Source: Basidiobolus ranarum (taxonomy: Eukaryota; Basidiobolomycota; Basidiobolomycetes; Basidiobolales). From it: a stretch of DNA of 49,759 nt. Both the position numbers and the translations under genes were made by a program. Below are positions 23,141 through 35,126 of the stretch, in pieces. Within the stretch, counting starts at the first letter, position 1. Each line of letters opens with the position of its first letter. Under the pieces are notes generated by a model. It was not told the DNA's origin. It worked only from the letters and a program-made list of their open reading frames with translations, and did not search any database. The DNA is taken from the NCBI GenBank assembly GCA_040143965.1, contig JASJQH010006894.1:1-49759 (forward strand), written 5' to 3'.

Positions 23141-25389
23141 ATGTCGCCAGTAGAGGAAAACGCAGGTCCAGTACAACGTAAGAAAGCGGGTACTGGACAA
23201 GAAACGACTTCAGCTGCTCAAAATGGACAAGAAGCTGCTGCTGGAACCGAAAAACCACAACCATCAACTTGGGAAAATATTCAGGGTGTTATAACACGAA
23301 TGCTCATAATATATTTAGTTTTCAACTTCTTTAAAGGTATTTTACTTGTCACATTCAAAGCTTATCTCATCGCAGATGCTTAAACAAGCTCTTCATTATC
23401 ATAGGTAGCTCTAATAGTACTCCTCCAGTTGAAAATGGTATTACAGAAACCACGCCAGAGAACACTGTGGATTTCACTCCAATTGTTGCACCACTCTGGC
23501 CATTTGGCACGATGATGGTTAGTTTTGAACTGGTGCAAACGGAAACAATATGTCACAACATCCACATTCTAAACGAGTCATAATCTTATTAACTTAGGAT
23601 CTCTATGTTTATACCTCGGAATCGGAAGAATTTACTCTTTTCAAAGATCCCTCCGCTTTGGCGTGGAAAGCTTCTTCCATTGAGTTTGGAGATTGGGAAG
23701 AGGATAGAAAAGTGTCTTTATCTCTTCCTGCCACTTCTGTAAGTAGCAAAACCCTACTTTATACAATCACCAAAGTACTCCTCGTTAATTTGTTTAATAC
23801 CACCAGAGTATCCAAAATAACGGTACACTGTATGCACATGTTTACCTCACACATCACCTTGTCTCTCCTGATCCTAGTGATGCTACCTTCAACGCAACTC
23901 AGTGTACCCACATGAAATATCGTAAGCGTTACTCTTGAAGTGGGATTTATAGTTTCGTATAATAACATGGCTTCCAACTTTAGCGCTTACCATTTATCGT
24001 AAGAAACGTGTTGAGATCAAGAAAAAGAGACTCATTGGTGGCTCTAAAGAAGATGATGAGGAGGTGCAAACAAATACACCTTCTGGTCAGCCAATTGTTT
24101 CTCATTGGTATGGCAATCTTACTCTTGCTTTAGTGAGCGCACAAGACCATATTCCTCTTGCTAAATTTCCTGATCAAATGAAACAACGTACGTATATTGC
24201 ATTTCAATTGAGCTTTAAGTGACTATGTACTTACAATTCTACTGAATTCAGACATCGTCCTGGAGAAAACTGGACTGAGAGATCCATCGGGTACCACTGG
24301 CTATTATTTCCCGATTATTTTCGTAAATGATTTCTGGATGTTAAGTGAACACCTTTCACTAATCAACGACACTGTAAGGTTAGTAGCATTCGAAGCAACA
24401 CGTGATTTCATGAGCATTATTTTAATGACTTCTTCTTTAGCGAACTTCCTTTGAACATCAACTTTTATCCTCTTTCTATGTACAAGTTCCAAATGTACGC
24501 AATGGTTGGCGATAGCATGCGTCAACAATCTGAGATGATGGGCTCTGGTGGGAATGATATGGATGAATTCAAGCGAATGCTAATTGACACCAATCCTTGG
24601 TTATTGGGTATAACTGCCTTTGTTTCTGTTCTACACAGCATCTTTGATTTCCTTGCTTTCAAAAATGACATCACCTTCTGGAAAGAGAAAAAGGACGTCG
24701 TCGGAATATCCGTCCGTTCCATTGTCCTTAATTTTGTATTCCAAATCATCATTTTCCTTTACCTTCTTGACAATCAGGAAAACACCAGTTGGATGATCTT
24801 ATTTAGCTCTGGCATAGGGCTTCTTATTGAGGCGTGGAAGATTAAGAAGGCAGTCAACGTTACAGTTGCTCCTGTGGAAGGTGGCTGGCTCCCTTGGAAG
24901 ATCTCATTCGAGGACAAAGAGTCTTACACCGAGTCGAAGACAAAAGAATATGATCAAATGGCATTTACATACCTTTCCTATGTGGCGTATCCACTGTTGT
25001 TTGGATATGCTATATACACACTCCTCTACGAAACCCATCGTAGTTGGTATTCATGGGTGCTCGGTACCGCTGTTGGATTTGTTTATACATTCGGGTTCAT
25101 AGCCATGACTCCACAGTTATTTATTAACTACAAACTCAAGTCCGTGGCTCATATGCCTTGGAGAACATTCATGTACAAAGCACTCAATACCTTTATTGAT
25201 GACTTGTTTGCCTTTGTTATTAAGATGCCAATGCTCCACCGTCTTGCTTGCCTCCGTGATGATGCCGTCTTCTTTGTTTATCTGTATCAGCGTTGGATAT
25301 ATCCTGTTGATGAAAAACGCGCAAATGAATTTGGTCAAGTTGGTGATGTTGCCGACGGAGAGACTACCGAGACCAAGAAAGAAAAATAG
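23141..25389 (+). CDS. CLPTM1-family transmembrane protein
   Basis: About seven exons, the last large (from about 24441). The N-terminus is a short cytosolic tail with one membrane anchor (VITRMLIIYLVFNFFKG), then a lumenal part with N-glycosylation sites (NGTLYAHVYL, NLTL) and WPFGT. The C-terminal exon carries the family core: FYPLSMYKFQMYAM, DEFKRMLIDTNPWLLGITAF, SVLHSIFDFLAFKNDITFW, EAWKIKKAVNV, MTPQLFINYKLKSVAHMPWR and CLRDDAVFFVYLYQRWIYPV. The last four residues are KKEK, a KKXX-type ER-retrieval signal. Human CLPTM1 acts in ER retention of receptors, and CLPTM1L is a lipid scramblase for GPI synthesis; the role in fungi is less clear. Confidence 0.94.
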
Positions 25390-25540
25390 GCCCTCTAATA
25401 AGGAATCTTGTCAATATGATAAGCTTTTCTATTTATTTTTGCTACCAAATTATTCATTTCATCACTGGTTTTGTTTAAGATCCTAACTAGCAACTATATC
25501 TCAAAGTATAAATACATAATAAAGATTATTGAATGGGTTA

Positions 25541-26463
25541 TTATTCCTCATTATGGTCCTGCGAATCGTCTTCTTCAACGTCGACATTTACCCCGTTTCT
25601 CAAGCCCTGAATAGTGGGTTTGAGCAGGTATTTAGCATACTCTTGAAGCAGTATTCCTAACAACAACACATTAGCTTAACAAACCCAAAACACCCTGGAG
25701 GAAATTGTGCATACCAGAGGCAATTAGACCGGAGCCATGAATAGTCTTGAAAATTGATGGACATGGATTCACTTCTGTAAAATAATACGACACGTAACGA
25801 TGGTATGCTTGCAAAAGTTCCTGTGTGAAAAAATACCATAATCAGGGGGAATTGATGGAAGATATAATCCAGAATATTTTAGACATACCGAGCGAGGTAA
25901 CGGGGTCTCTTCTTCTGCTGGGTTCAAGGCTCCTTTAATATTAAATTTTTGTCAAAATATTACCCACTATCTGAAGAATAAATACAATCACTCTCACCTT
26001 GCGACAGGCGGGAAGGAAGTTGTGACGATTCCGCGAGTAGTCGTCGTTCTATGATATAGAATGATCAGTTATTTTCAATACGATCATTTCCAAAAAAAAC
26101 ACAGGAATCTCCGTATATAAAGAATGGCTTCTACTTACTTTCTATACTTTTCTTCCACAAAGAACTTTGAGGAACTATTGATGCGAGATTATAACCGTAG
26201 AAAGCTTGGATGTCTGGCTCATTATTTCTGCGTTTTGTTACTCTAATATGTGGGTCTTTCGAGCGTTCAAGTAATTTTCCTTTCGTTTTGTAACTATTAA
26301 GACGAATTTTTCGAAATAAAGGATCCATAGCATTATATACAGTCCAGCGTTGCGAGTATATACAAGGTTTACCAGAGGCTAAACAGGTAGAGCATGAGGG
26401 AAGAGTTCTACTACAATACTTCCGCCCTTTGCTGCAATGAAAGCAGGTTTTTGGAGATAACAT
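25541..26463 (-). CDS. Zn2Cys6 fungal transcription factor, short
   Basis: Five exons of 325, 51, 44, 106 and 116 bases sum to 214 codons (213 residues). The N-terminus is a binuclear zinc cluster, CFHC-x6-C-x6-CSTC-x6-C, with basic residues between, which binds DNA as in GAL4-type factors. After a basic linker (RKIRLNSYKTKGKLLERS) comes an acidic stretch (NPAEEETPLPR). A C-terminal helical block follows: ELLQAYHRYVSYYFTEVNP, FKTIHGSGLIASGILLQEYA. The end is acidic. The protein is far shorter than most Zn2Cys6 regulators and has no fungal-specific regulatory domain. The C-terminal block looks conserved, but I cannot name it. Target genes unknown. It lies divergent to WDR70. Confidence 0.82.
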
Positions 26464-26738
26464 CGTATAAATATATATATAGCTTTGCTAACTCTCTTAA
26501 TGTTCCTCTATTTTCAAAAACACAACAGTAGTAGCAACGATATTGGTGAAATTGTGAAGGAAAATAAGGGCCATTATTTTTTGACTTTGATTAAATTATT
26601 TAGGAAATAGATTCAATGATATTCATAAAATAAGGGATGTATAAAATGTGTCTATTTAGCAGGTATTATTTTGGTGAATAGCTCGTGTTGCTCTGTATTT
26701 TAAACAACATACTCGTGGCTTACGAGTAGTTTTGTACA
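26464..26738. promoter_or_regulatory. Divergent promoter, Zn2Cys6 factor / WDR70
   Basis: This 275-base stretch lies between two start codons that face away from each other. It contains an AT-repeat (TATATATATA at about 26470) and a small inverted repeat, ACTCGT...ACGAGT, at about 26711-26727. Confidence 0.35.
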
Positions 26739-29627
26739 ATGTCTTTCGTAAGCTGTTTCTGTTTTTTCTCTGATCTCTCATATATAATACTAAAATGAAA
26801 ACTCTCAGAATGACGCGCTCTCTAATTTATTACCAAAAGGTTTTGGGAAACAGGCCGAACGTAAGAGCAGAAAGAATGAAGTAGTAGAATCAAGTGACAT
26901 TATCGAAGAGGAAATCAACGAGGACATGGATCCTCTTCGCGCTATGGTCCCTATGTCCTTCGGGAAGAAGAAGAAAGAAGTAGATATGTCTGCATACTTT
27001 GCAAAATCTAGAAGAGTAGTAGAAGATAAAGAAACGGTACCTTGTGCTTTAGTATCAATATTTGCGGAATCTGTAACTCATATAGACTTGTTCAGTCGGA
27101 ACACAATGTAAAAGTGTCAAAGGGAAAAGATTCCGAAGAGGAAGTAGATAGTGATGAAGAAGAAGAGGAGGATGAAGACGAAGAACCCACCTTGGACGAA
27201 GTTCTTCCTATTTCTCATGAGATTAAGCTCAAGGATCATTATAAAGTTGTTATTTATCACAGCATGTAATACTCTTCAACCAATTCTAACTTAGATATTT
27301 CCATCGATGTAGACTGTCTCCGCCCTTGCTCTCGACCCAGCAGGTGCTCGATTAATCACAGGCGGATACGATTACGATGTCAAATTCTGGGACTTCTCTG
27401 GTATGGATGCTTCTCTTAGGCCATTTCGAAGTTTGGAGCCATGTGGTGGGCATCAAGTATGCTTTTATAAGTTTATTAGTGACCGCTGAAAATACATATT
27501 AACATCTTTTGCCAATAATCTCAAGATTCACGATTTGCAATATAGTATTACGGGTGATCAATTCTTAATTATATCGGGCCTGGCTACTCCCAAGCTTTAT
27601 GATCGTGATGGATTTGAAATGTTAGCATATACTTGAAACTTCACTTTGTATTCGAAGATATTTAATTATACATATATATACATTTATAGTGCTGAGTTTG
27701 TTAAAGGAGACCCTTATCTTCGCGATATGCGCCACACAAGGTAACTTTCCCATCTATACGTCGTGCATAACTTGCTTCTCAACATGATGTTGTATCATTA
27801 GCGGACACGTATCAGCACTGACCTCCTGTGCCTGGCATCCATTCAACAAAGAGACATTTATCACCTCATCCACAGATAGCACTATCAGGTTTGAGCTTCA
27901 TTAAACAGCCCCTATCCCTATATCCGTTCTAATAATTTGTGCCTTAGAATCTGGGACGTAGAAGACAAACGCAAACAAAAGCAAGTAATCAGTTTCAAGT
28001 CCAAGAACAGAGGTGGTAGGTCGCCTATTACGGCCTGTAGCTATAGTCACGATGGAAAATTGATTGCTGGAGGTAAACCATCATTTCCTCGCTCTGTCAG
28101 GAAAAACTCTCCAATTTTTACTTACTCTTTGTCATCAAGCTGCCCAAGACGGCTCACTTAACCTTTGGTCCACAAACAGTTCTTTCTCTAGGCCTACGCA
28201 TGTACATTAATTATTTCATTATATATTTGTGATCCATTTGATAGCGTTCTAACTATTTCAATTATCCATCTTTCGAAACCAGAGCCTCTTACAAGCTCAC
28301 ATGCAAGGAAGTGAAACGTCTTCAATTATTTTCTCTAATGATAATCATACTGTTGTAACACGTGGAGGAGATGACACAGTGAAAAGTAAGTTGGTTTATT
28401 TATAGTTCAAAATTGATTTGCATATTGAAGACGCGATTTATTTTTATCAGTATGGGATATTCGAAACTTCAAGAGCGCCGTGAATATCGCCAATGACCTA
28501 ACTACGTTCAATGCTGAAACGAATATTATTTTCAGCCCTGATGAAAAGCTTATTCTGACTGGTAAAGACCAATTTAACTTAGTAATTCTCACTATTGATC
28601 TTTGCTCTAAAACAAGTACAATTGGTATCATAGGTACTGGAGTCAAAAAGAACGAAGGATACGGAAAGGTTGTTATGATGGATAGGAACACCCTGGAAGT
28701 TGTCAGAACTATGAGTAAGTCTACAGGATTTCCCCTTTTTTCGATTCATTTACTCCCACTAAATTGTATATGTGCAGGTGTTTCACAATCAAGTGTGGTA
28801 AGAGTGCTGTGGCATTCTCGCATCAACCAGGTAAGCCACGTTGATGCTGATGCAGAGTTTCCTAGCAGCTTTCTCTAATCGAACTCCCAAACTTGTTTAG
28901 ATTATTACTGGAAGTGGTGATGGCACAGTATCTGTTTTCTATGATCCACATGCTAGTGCAAGAGGAGCCAAACTCTGCGTGGTAAAGGAACCCAAGGCAA
29001 GAGCGGTCGATGACTATGAGGTTAATCGACCAATTTTGACTCCGCATGCGCTCCCATTATTCAAAGATGATGAGCCAAGAACTAACAAGCGTAAACGTGA
29101 AAAACTTCGCAAAGACCCAGTTGCTTCCAGACGACCAGGTTTGTATCTTACAGCCAAAATCATTGGACATTGTATTTATATTATGTTCATTTAGATTTGC
29201 CGGTCAAAGGGCCTGGACGTGGGGGCAAGGTTGGAGTTAATCTCACTCAGCATATTATGCGTGATATAATCAAAGACACATCAAGAGGTAACCAATCACT
29301 CACTGGTTGAAGTAATGTGAACCATACTAATACACGCAAATACAGAGGAAGATCCACGTGAAGCATTCCTTAAGCACGCCAAAGATGCCGAAGGTAATGA
29401 AACCCGTTTTATTAGATATTCAGTTTATACCAACTAACATTATTCATGATTTGACAATCGATATAGATGATCCATATTGGGTAGCTCCAGGTATGTCTAG
29501 TTGGGCACTGGATCGAAATGACATTTATTTAACATAACTTTGCATGCTAGCCTACAAGAAGTTCCAACCGAAACCGGTATTTGATGAGAACGACTACGAG
29601 GAAGATGAAATGCCCCGACGTCAATAA
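26739..29627 (+). CDS. WDR70: WD-repeat protein WDR70
   Basis: Many short exons; the first holds only ATGTCTTTC, then an intron. Early text includes NDALSNLLPKGFGKQAE, AMVPMSFGKKKKEVDMSAYF (the WDR70 N-terminal signature), an acidic run and LPISHEIKLKDHYK. Beta-propeller blades follow: TVSALALDPAGARLITGGYD, YDVKFWDFSGMD, IHDLQYSITGDQFLIISG, HVSALTSCAWHPFNKETFIT, TIRIWDVEDKRKQKQ and GRSPITACSYSHDGKLIAG. Late exons give TGSGDGTVSVFYDPHASARG, KEPKARAVDDYEVNRPILTP and end in DEMPRRQ. In human and fission yeast cells WDR70 works with the CRL4 ubiquitin ligase in the DNA-damage response. The exon-by-exon match to the family is strong. Confidence 0.93.
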
Positions 29628-30013
29628 TAATGGGATTATCTACTGTGCGTCGGTATCTTTAAATACATTTCACACTCTGGATTGACGAGTCAGAAGGATT
29701 ACAGGCAGGGGAATAGAATCGAATATTCAATAAAAATAACCATACGTATAAATCAAGCTAATCGACGAAGGATTGAATTTTATTTCTCAATATATGGGAT
29801 GGGTCACAGATGAGGATCACAAATGAAGGTGCGGTTGACAACAAAAAGTAAGGTTGGTACAGTTGGTATTATTTGAATCTATAGTGTAAGGCAAAAGTGG
29901 GGAGAAACAATCCATAAGCATTGAACATAAATATGTACAACTGTACAGCATGCAGCATAATGAAGAGATGGTAAGTTCACTAATGATAAAGAAGAGTTAT
30001 TCTTGTCAAGTTT
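29628..30013. other. Intergenic between convergent genes
   Basis: Shared 3' flank of WDR70 and the minus-strand coiled-coil gene. No gene, repeat or RNA structure seen. Confidence 0.45.
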
Positions 30014-31289
30014 TCACTCAAGACTAATATCCTCCATTGTCTTGAATATTTCTTCGTTATCTCGAATTAGTTCCCGAAGCTCTCGATTCTCATCTCGTAA
30101 ATCGTTTATCAATAAACACTGCTCGCTGTAGCTAGTCTAAACCAAACAAACTTGGAGTTAATACCAGTGTTTCACGGTGGAGGTCTGAGAAATGATTTAC
30201 TTTAAGTCTGTCATACTCTTCTTCCAAGATAATAAGCTCATTATGTATCTCCATTCGTCGCTTAGTAATAATTACCAATTCATCGCTGTACTTCTTCTTT
30301 TCCACCTCGAATATTCTTTGCTATGTGAAGGGTAGATGAAATCCGATCAATACAGGTAAGGGAGCAAGGAAAGATATATAACTTTGATGTATTACCATAT
30401 CTTCAAAGCGAGAGTCATAAATCGCACTTTTTTGTTCAGTAAAATCCGCCAGTTTTGTTACATACGTAGTGGTTTCCGCCAGTTCGTTGATACGACTAGT
30501 TAAACGCGCACTCTCCTCTTGTTGGGCTTTATTTTGTATTTTTAAAACATCGATCTATATGTTCCACTTATTAGTTGGCAACTCAGACTTCCTATTTAGC
30601 TTAAAATTTTCGTTCTAACCTTATTCTCTAAATTTCTTTTGGTGTGTTCAAAATCCTGTTGAAGTATGTCAACTTCCTGTTGGTGTTGGTCAACAAGCTA
30701 TCAAATATAAAGTTAGTCCAAGTACTTCAGAGAGTCTTAGGTGATGGTAAGTATACCTTGCTTTGCCATTCGACGAATTGCTCCTCCAAGGTCACTAGTT
30801 TAGCGGTGGTTATTTGCATATGTTCTATAAAAATATAAGTATTCTATCGAAAGGAAACTCTCGCATAATTGTTCTTGTTACCTTTAAGAACCACTATTTC
30901 ATCTTGGGTTCTTGTTGCTTTACTTTTCCATAAGGTAATTTCTTTGTTGGCCTCTTTTAGTTCATTATTCAATTTGGTAACATTTTCGGACTAGAAAATG
31001 ATGCTCGGGATTTTAGCGTTAAGAATCTCATCAAAGATATTCTACTATGCTAAATGTACCTGCTCTTGACTGTAAAGTAAAAGTTGCTTAATATACTCTT
31101 GGAGGATCTCTGGCTTCGTCTTTTGGAAGTCTGTTAGTAAAAGTAGACTGATTGCAAGAGAACTGGTAAACAAGTCACCTCCTCTTTGGCAAGACTAGCA
31201 CACTCGCTGAGGCTGAAAGAATCCTTGGGAGTATGTAAAACTTTTGGTAATTTGGGAGGGACATTTGAGAAACGTAGGTTGGCAAGCAT
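30014..31289 (-). CDS. Unknown coiled-coil protein
   Basis: About eight exons, roughly 290-310 residues. The first exon is MLANLRFSNVPPKLPKVLHT then LSECASLAKEE. Then follow KPEILQEYIKQLLLYSQEQ, ENVTKLNNELKEANKEITLW, KLVTLEEQFVEWQSK, VDQHQQEVDILQQDFEHTKR, ESARLTSRINELAETTTYV, RIFEVEKKKYSDELVIITKR and SEQCLLINDLRDENRELREL. The end is FKTMEDISLE. Almost the whole length is heptad-like with Leu/Ile at a and d positions, so a long parallel coiled coil is expected. No enzymatic domain and no membrane segment. I do not recognise the family. Spindle, kinetochore, septum or trafficking roles are all possible; the nearby DSN1 gene is not proof of a shared pathway. Confidence 0.7.
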
Positions 31290-32120
31290 TCTAAACTAGT
31301 TTGAAAATATATTGCTGAAAGGAAAGTGACTGTTGATTTACATACGGTTGAGAGAGATAGAAGCTATATATATGTACACGAAGATATGGAAATTCCGATC
31401 CATGGTAAGGTACCCACAATTAGGAAGAAAAGTTAATAATAACCCAATAAAATAGCCCACTAATATAGAATAGGCGTAAAGTTGGATTTCATTTAGCGTT
31501 CATTTAGCGATTCTTCTGGACCAAATTCAACGGATCACATAAACGACCTTTTCGTTAATTAATTCAAACGGTTTTCCTTAAATGCAGCAAGCACCATTTA
31601 TGCGCAGACACATGCAATATCTCATTGTACCACCAATCTCAAACAATTTAACCCGATAATAAGAATGCCGTTAGTTTATGTACGCTGATTTGAACGCTGT
31701 CGAACGCTGTTGAACGCTTATACGCTGATTTATCTAAATAAGAAGGCTGGTGCTCTCTGGTTTTCAGCTCATTTGAACTGTGTCAAGGTGAGCTCAGGAT
31801 CGTCATCATCGGTTGGGTGAGCCACTGTGTAATCCTCAAGGTGAGAGTGATTTACTTGATGTTAGTAACACTTTCTCACCAATTCGAAACATCCACTCGT
31901 TGTCGATAACTCATTCCTGAATGTTAAGCCTCACTTGACAAGATGATTGATAGTATTATTCCCAGGATTATCCAGGAGTAGATGAAGTGCAAGTGAATAT
32001 TGGTTTACTTGAATTTCACCTAATATATACATTTAGTAAGAAACTTTAACAAACACATTTGTTCTTTAATGAAGTTCTAAGTAAACATTTTTAATCAATC
32101 ATTTTACAACAAGAACCATA
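31290..32120. other. Intergenic with TGAACGC decamer cluster
   Basis: 831 bases without a gene. The only clear structure is the decamer array at 31681-31731 described separately, plus one reverse copy of its core (GCGTTCA, 31497-31503). The rest is AT-rich. Confidence 0.45.
31681..31731. repeat. Decamer array TGAACGCTGT flanked by direct repeats
   Basis: Three head-to-tail decamers (TGAACGCTGT, CGAACGCTGT, TGAACGCTTA) at 31691-31720 lie between two identical 11-base copies of TACGCTGATTT (31681-31691 and 31721-31731). All five units share ACGCT. It lies about 400 bases upstream of the coiled-coil gene start, so it could be a protein-binding array or a chance slippage product. Confidence 0.7.
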
Positions 32121-32735
32121 TTAAAATGCCATCTCCTCTGAATCACCATACAATGCTGATGGATTGTTCAAAACTTCATTCACTTTAGAACGTATCTCTT
32201 CATCTTGTTCGCTCACTTTATCTTGCATCCAGAAGAACATACGTAGAGAAGAAGATTTGAACTTTAGAACGTAAACACGTCCGTTAGACTCTTCTACTTT
32301 GAGGAATTCTGCTTCGTCAGGGAAGATAATCAAATCCTATCCAACGGTTAATAAAAGAATTTTCACTAGTTATAATAATATTGAATACTCACATCTTCGA
32401 TAGCGTTCGTTTTACGATCTTTCCAATAAAAGTGCATCAACGAATCTTCTCCCTAAGAAAATAATAACCCAATTTAAATATAACCATGTTTACCAAATCT
32501 ATTCAAAATAATACTTACTTGCTTTAAGTATACCAAACTAAAATAAAGATAAAGCAACTCCTGTGTTAGTCTTAAAGTGATATGAAACTTCCTTGCTTAC
32601 AAAATTATGGACTGACCCTTTTCTAGTATCGGGTTTAACAACGTTACTATCTCCTTCACGAAGGCATTTTCCTGCTTTGAATTCAACTAGATTTTTACTA
32701 CGTTGTACGGGTTGTGGAAATAAAGAGGTGGCCAT
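32121..32735 (-). CDS. RPN13: Proteasome ubiquitin receptor RPN13 (Pru domain only)
   Basis: Four exons (32735-32617, 32537-32519, 32452-32393, 32336-32121) give 137 residues. The whole protein is one Pru domain: [80 protein letters not shown] and [14 protein letters not shown]. It binds ubiquitin and RPN2 at the proteasome cap. The C-terminal DEUBAD domain, which binds the deubiquitinase UCH37 in animals, is absent, as in budding yeast (156 residues). An upstream in-frame ATG at 32756 would add seven residues; the start at 32735 has a good AAAATGG context. Confidence 0.94.
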
Positions 32736-33127
32736 TTTGGTAATAACAAATTTCACTATCTAAACGAGGTAAAGTGCTTGAACTGCGTAACTGATTCCTT
32801 GCAAGTACGTTTTTATCTCAATTAAATGACAAGATTCAGTTGATGCGAATTTAGCTAGGTTATTGCCTAACCACCTACGTAATTCATCAATCAATTTCCA
32901 CACAAGTAGGAATTCCTTTCCGAACACGTGACCCCCTCATAAAGTGTTGTATTTCAAATGGCACGCAAATTTATTAGAACACAAAATGAAGACTTTCAAG
33001 AAAAAAAGGAAAATAATAAATCTGACAAAACCTAGGTGTGTGTGGAGCACACCACATACTGATATCAAAACTGAGTCAAAGTGTTATGTTACAAAGAAAA
33101 TAATGGGGAATTGTTATAGTAACTCGG
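32736..33127. other. Intergenic, RPN13 promoter and DSN1 3' flank
   Basis: No gene, RNA or repeat seen in this AT-rich stretch. Confidence 0.4.
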
Positions 33128-34668
33128 TCAATTTCTGATTGCACCAGAAATGGATCTAAGAAGATCAATTGATTCAAAGACAGGCTCAACCTGTACATTT
33201 TGATGTCTCTGCTTCTCTATAGCTGAAAGCAGTTTGCGGAAGAGGGTGCTGGTATACTCCCCAGAAACCTGGTCTAAGGTGCGCGCTTGATGCAAGCCAT
33301 GATACAGTTGGTCAATCTAGATGGACAAACATTACTTGAATATTCACAACGTAACCAAAGAAGAATACCAACATACCTTAAACTCTAGATCACCAAAGCT
33401 CTGTAAAAGCTCAGTATCGTCTGAGTCATCCATATGTTGCTCGATAAAGAGCTGCTGTTCGGCTGTCATATACTCTGACCCACCTCTCTCCAAATCAACA
33501 GGGATTGTTTGACTAGAAGAGTCTTGAGGTGGGCAGCCTTCTACTGTTGCGGCGTGGTACGTATTTTGTTTACGAATTAATCTATTCCACTCCTCGTTCT
33601 CCTCTTGTAGTCTGAAGAATATGTTATTAGGATTTGAGACGTAGTAGGGTAATTAGAAATAACTGATTTACCTTTGGATCGAATACTCATATTCCTCTTT
33701 CTTCTCCTTATTAATTATATTTTGTGGATTCTCTTTGCATGTGAAGGACTCGTTAGCGGTTTGGGCGCTCTAGATAGTAAAGGTACGACTGTCAGTTCAA
33801 AAGAATAAAGAAATGTAAGCTTCTAAAATGAATATTACATCGCGTGAGTACCACGAGGTGCTAACTTGGTTATTAACTAGCAATGTCATAATTTCCTCTT
33901 GAATTACTTTGGCAAGTTCAAGTGACTCTTGATCCTTCGATGTTTGCTTGTCCATTGCCCGACGTCCACACCAAACCAACAATTGCTTCATACGAACAGG
34001 ATCAGGAAGCTCAGGCGAAATATGTTTGAAGAAATCAGATTCACTAACTGAAGGATGAGGAAGTGCTATAATATAGGAATCAATAGTTGTTCAACGAAAA
34101 ATAATAACCATTAATACGTACAAATAAAACCACCAGCAATTGAAGAAGCTCTTTTTCCGCGTTTAGCAAAGCTAGATCTTCTACGATTATTACGAAATTC
34201 CTTGTTCTTATTTATCATGGGTGTTTCTTCAATGGGGATTTGAACAACAGCATCTGAATACGCATTTTGTTGACGGGTTATTTTCTAGAAAAGTATTGGT
34301 TTAAACGTGAATCTAAATTATTATCACGCGTTATTGTAAATACCTTGGGCTTCTCTTCAGGTTCATTCAGGAAGAAATTTTCATCGTCGACCACTCGTGT
34401 AAGTCGACGGTTCTTATTCTCTTTAACTACAGGTTTAGGGGGAATTTCCGTGACTTTTTGTTTCTTGGCAGGTTTTTTGCTACTTTTGGCACGTGTAAAC
34501 ACAAAGCCAAGATCATTCTCTTGAACGATTTGAGATAGATCTCTCTAAAAGTCATCAAACAGTTACTACTTCAAATATTCTTATTAACGTGTATGATAAT
34601 TAACTCTCTCAACCAACCTTTTCCTTGGTGGTTTTGGGTTTCGCGTTAGTTTGAGTACTTGGTGGCAT
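33128..34668 (-). CDS. Kinetochore MIS12-complex protein DSN1/Mis13
   Basis: About seven exons. The start MPPSTQTNAKPKTTKEK leads into a disordered basic region (PKPVVKENKNRRLTRVVDD). Then comes the family signature: RRSSFAKRGKRASSIAGGFI, ALPHPSV, FFKHISPELPDPVRMKQLLV, WCGRRAMDKQTSKDQESLEL, VIQEEIMTLLVNN and STSWYSRD. Helical segments follow (KEKKEEYEYSIQRLQEENEE), ending SISGAIRN. DSN1 is one of four MIS12-complex subunits linking CENP-C at the inner kinetochore to the NDC80 complex. The RRSS/RASS basic-serine motif before the core is the site that Aurora B phosphorylates in yeast and animals, so similar control is likely (inferred). Confidence 0.93.
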
Positions 34669-35126
34669 GGTGGACGGTGAAGTAGAAAAGAAAGAAACAA
34701 GTGGTATGCACAATGGATAAGGTTACTGATAGTTAAAACAATTTCAAATCAATATTATGACCTGTTTCCTTAACTTTGAATTTTGTTGATTGTTTACATT
34801 AAGATTCCCTTTGATTTCAATTGGCTAACCCACTTTGTAATTACCAATAAATCCCACTTTTTTTTACTACAAAGGTTGGATCAGAATCATGGTACTTTAT
34901 CCATTGATATTTGTAAATCCATCACTACACTCATTAACTACTAACTGATGCAAATTAATTCGTCCAGTTAACTATACTAATTTTCACTTAGCACTCACAA
35001 ACTAAACTGTAGTGTTCTAATGAATTTGTCACACAATTTGTAATATATATAATATAAAATAATGAACAGTAGTTTTCGTCAAGCAAATGATAACACCGAC
35101 ACTTAAATAAGTAGTGGGCGATAAAT
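34669..35126. other. Intergenic, DSN1 promoter and RPL5 3' flank
   Basis: AT-rich. An antisense-looking frame continues from the RPL5 C-terminus but has no support. No gene seen. Confidence 0.4.
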
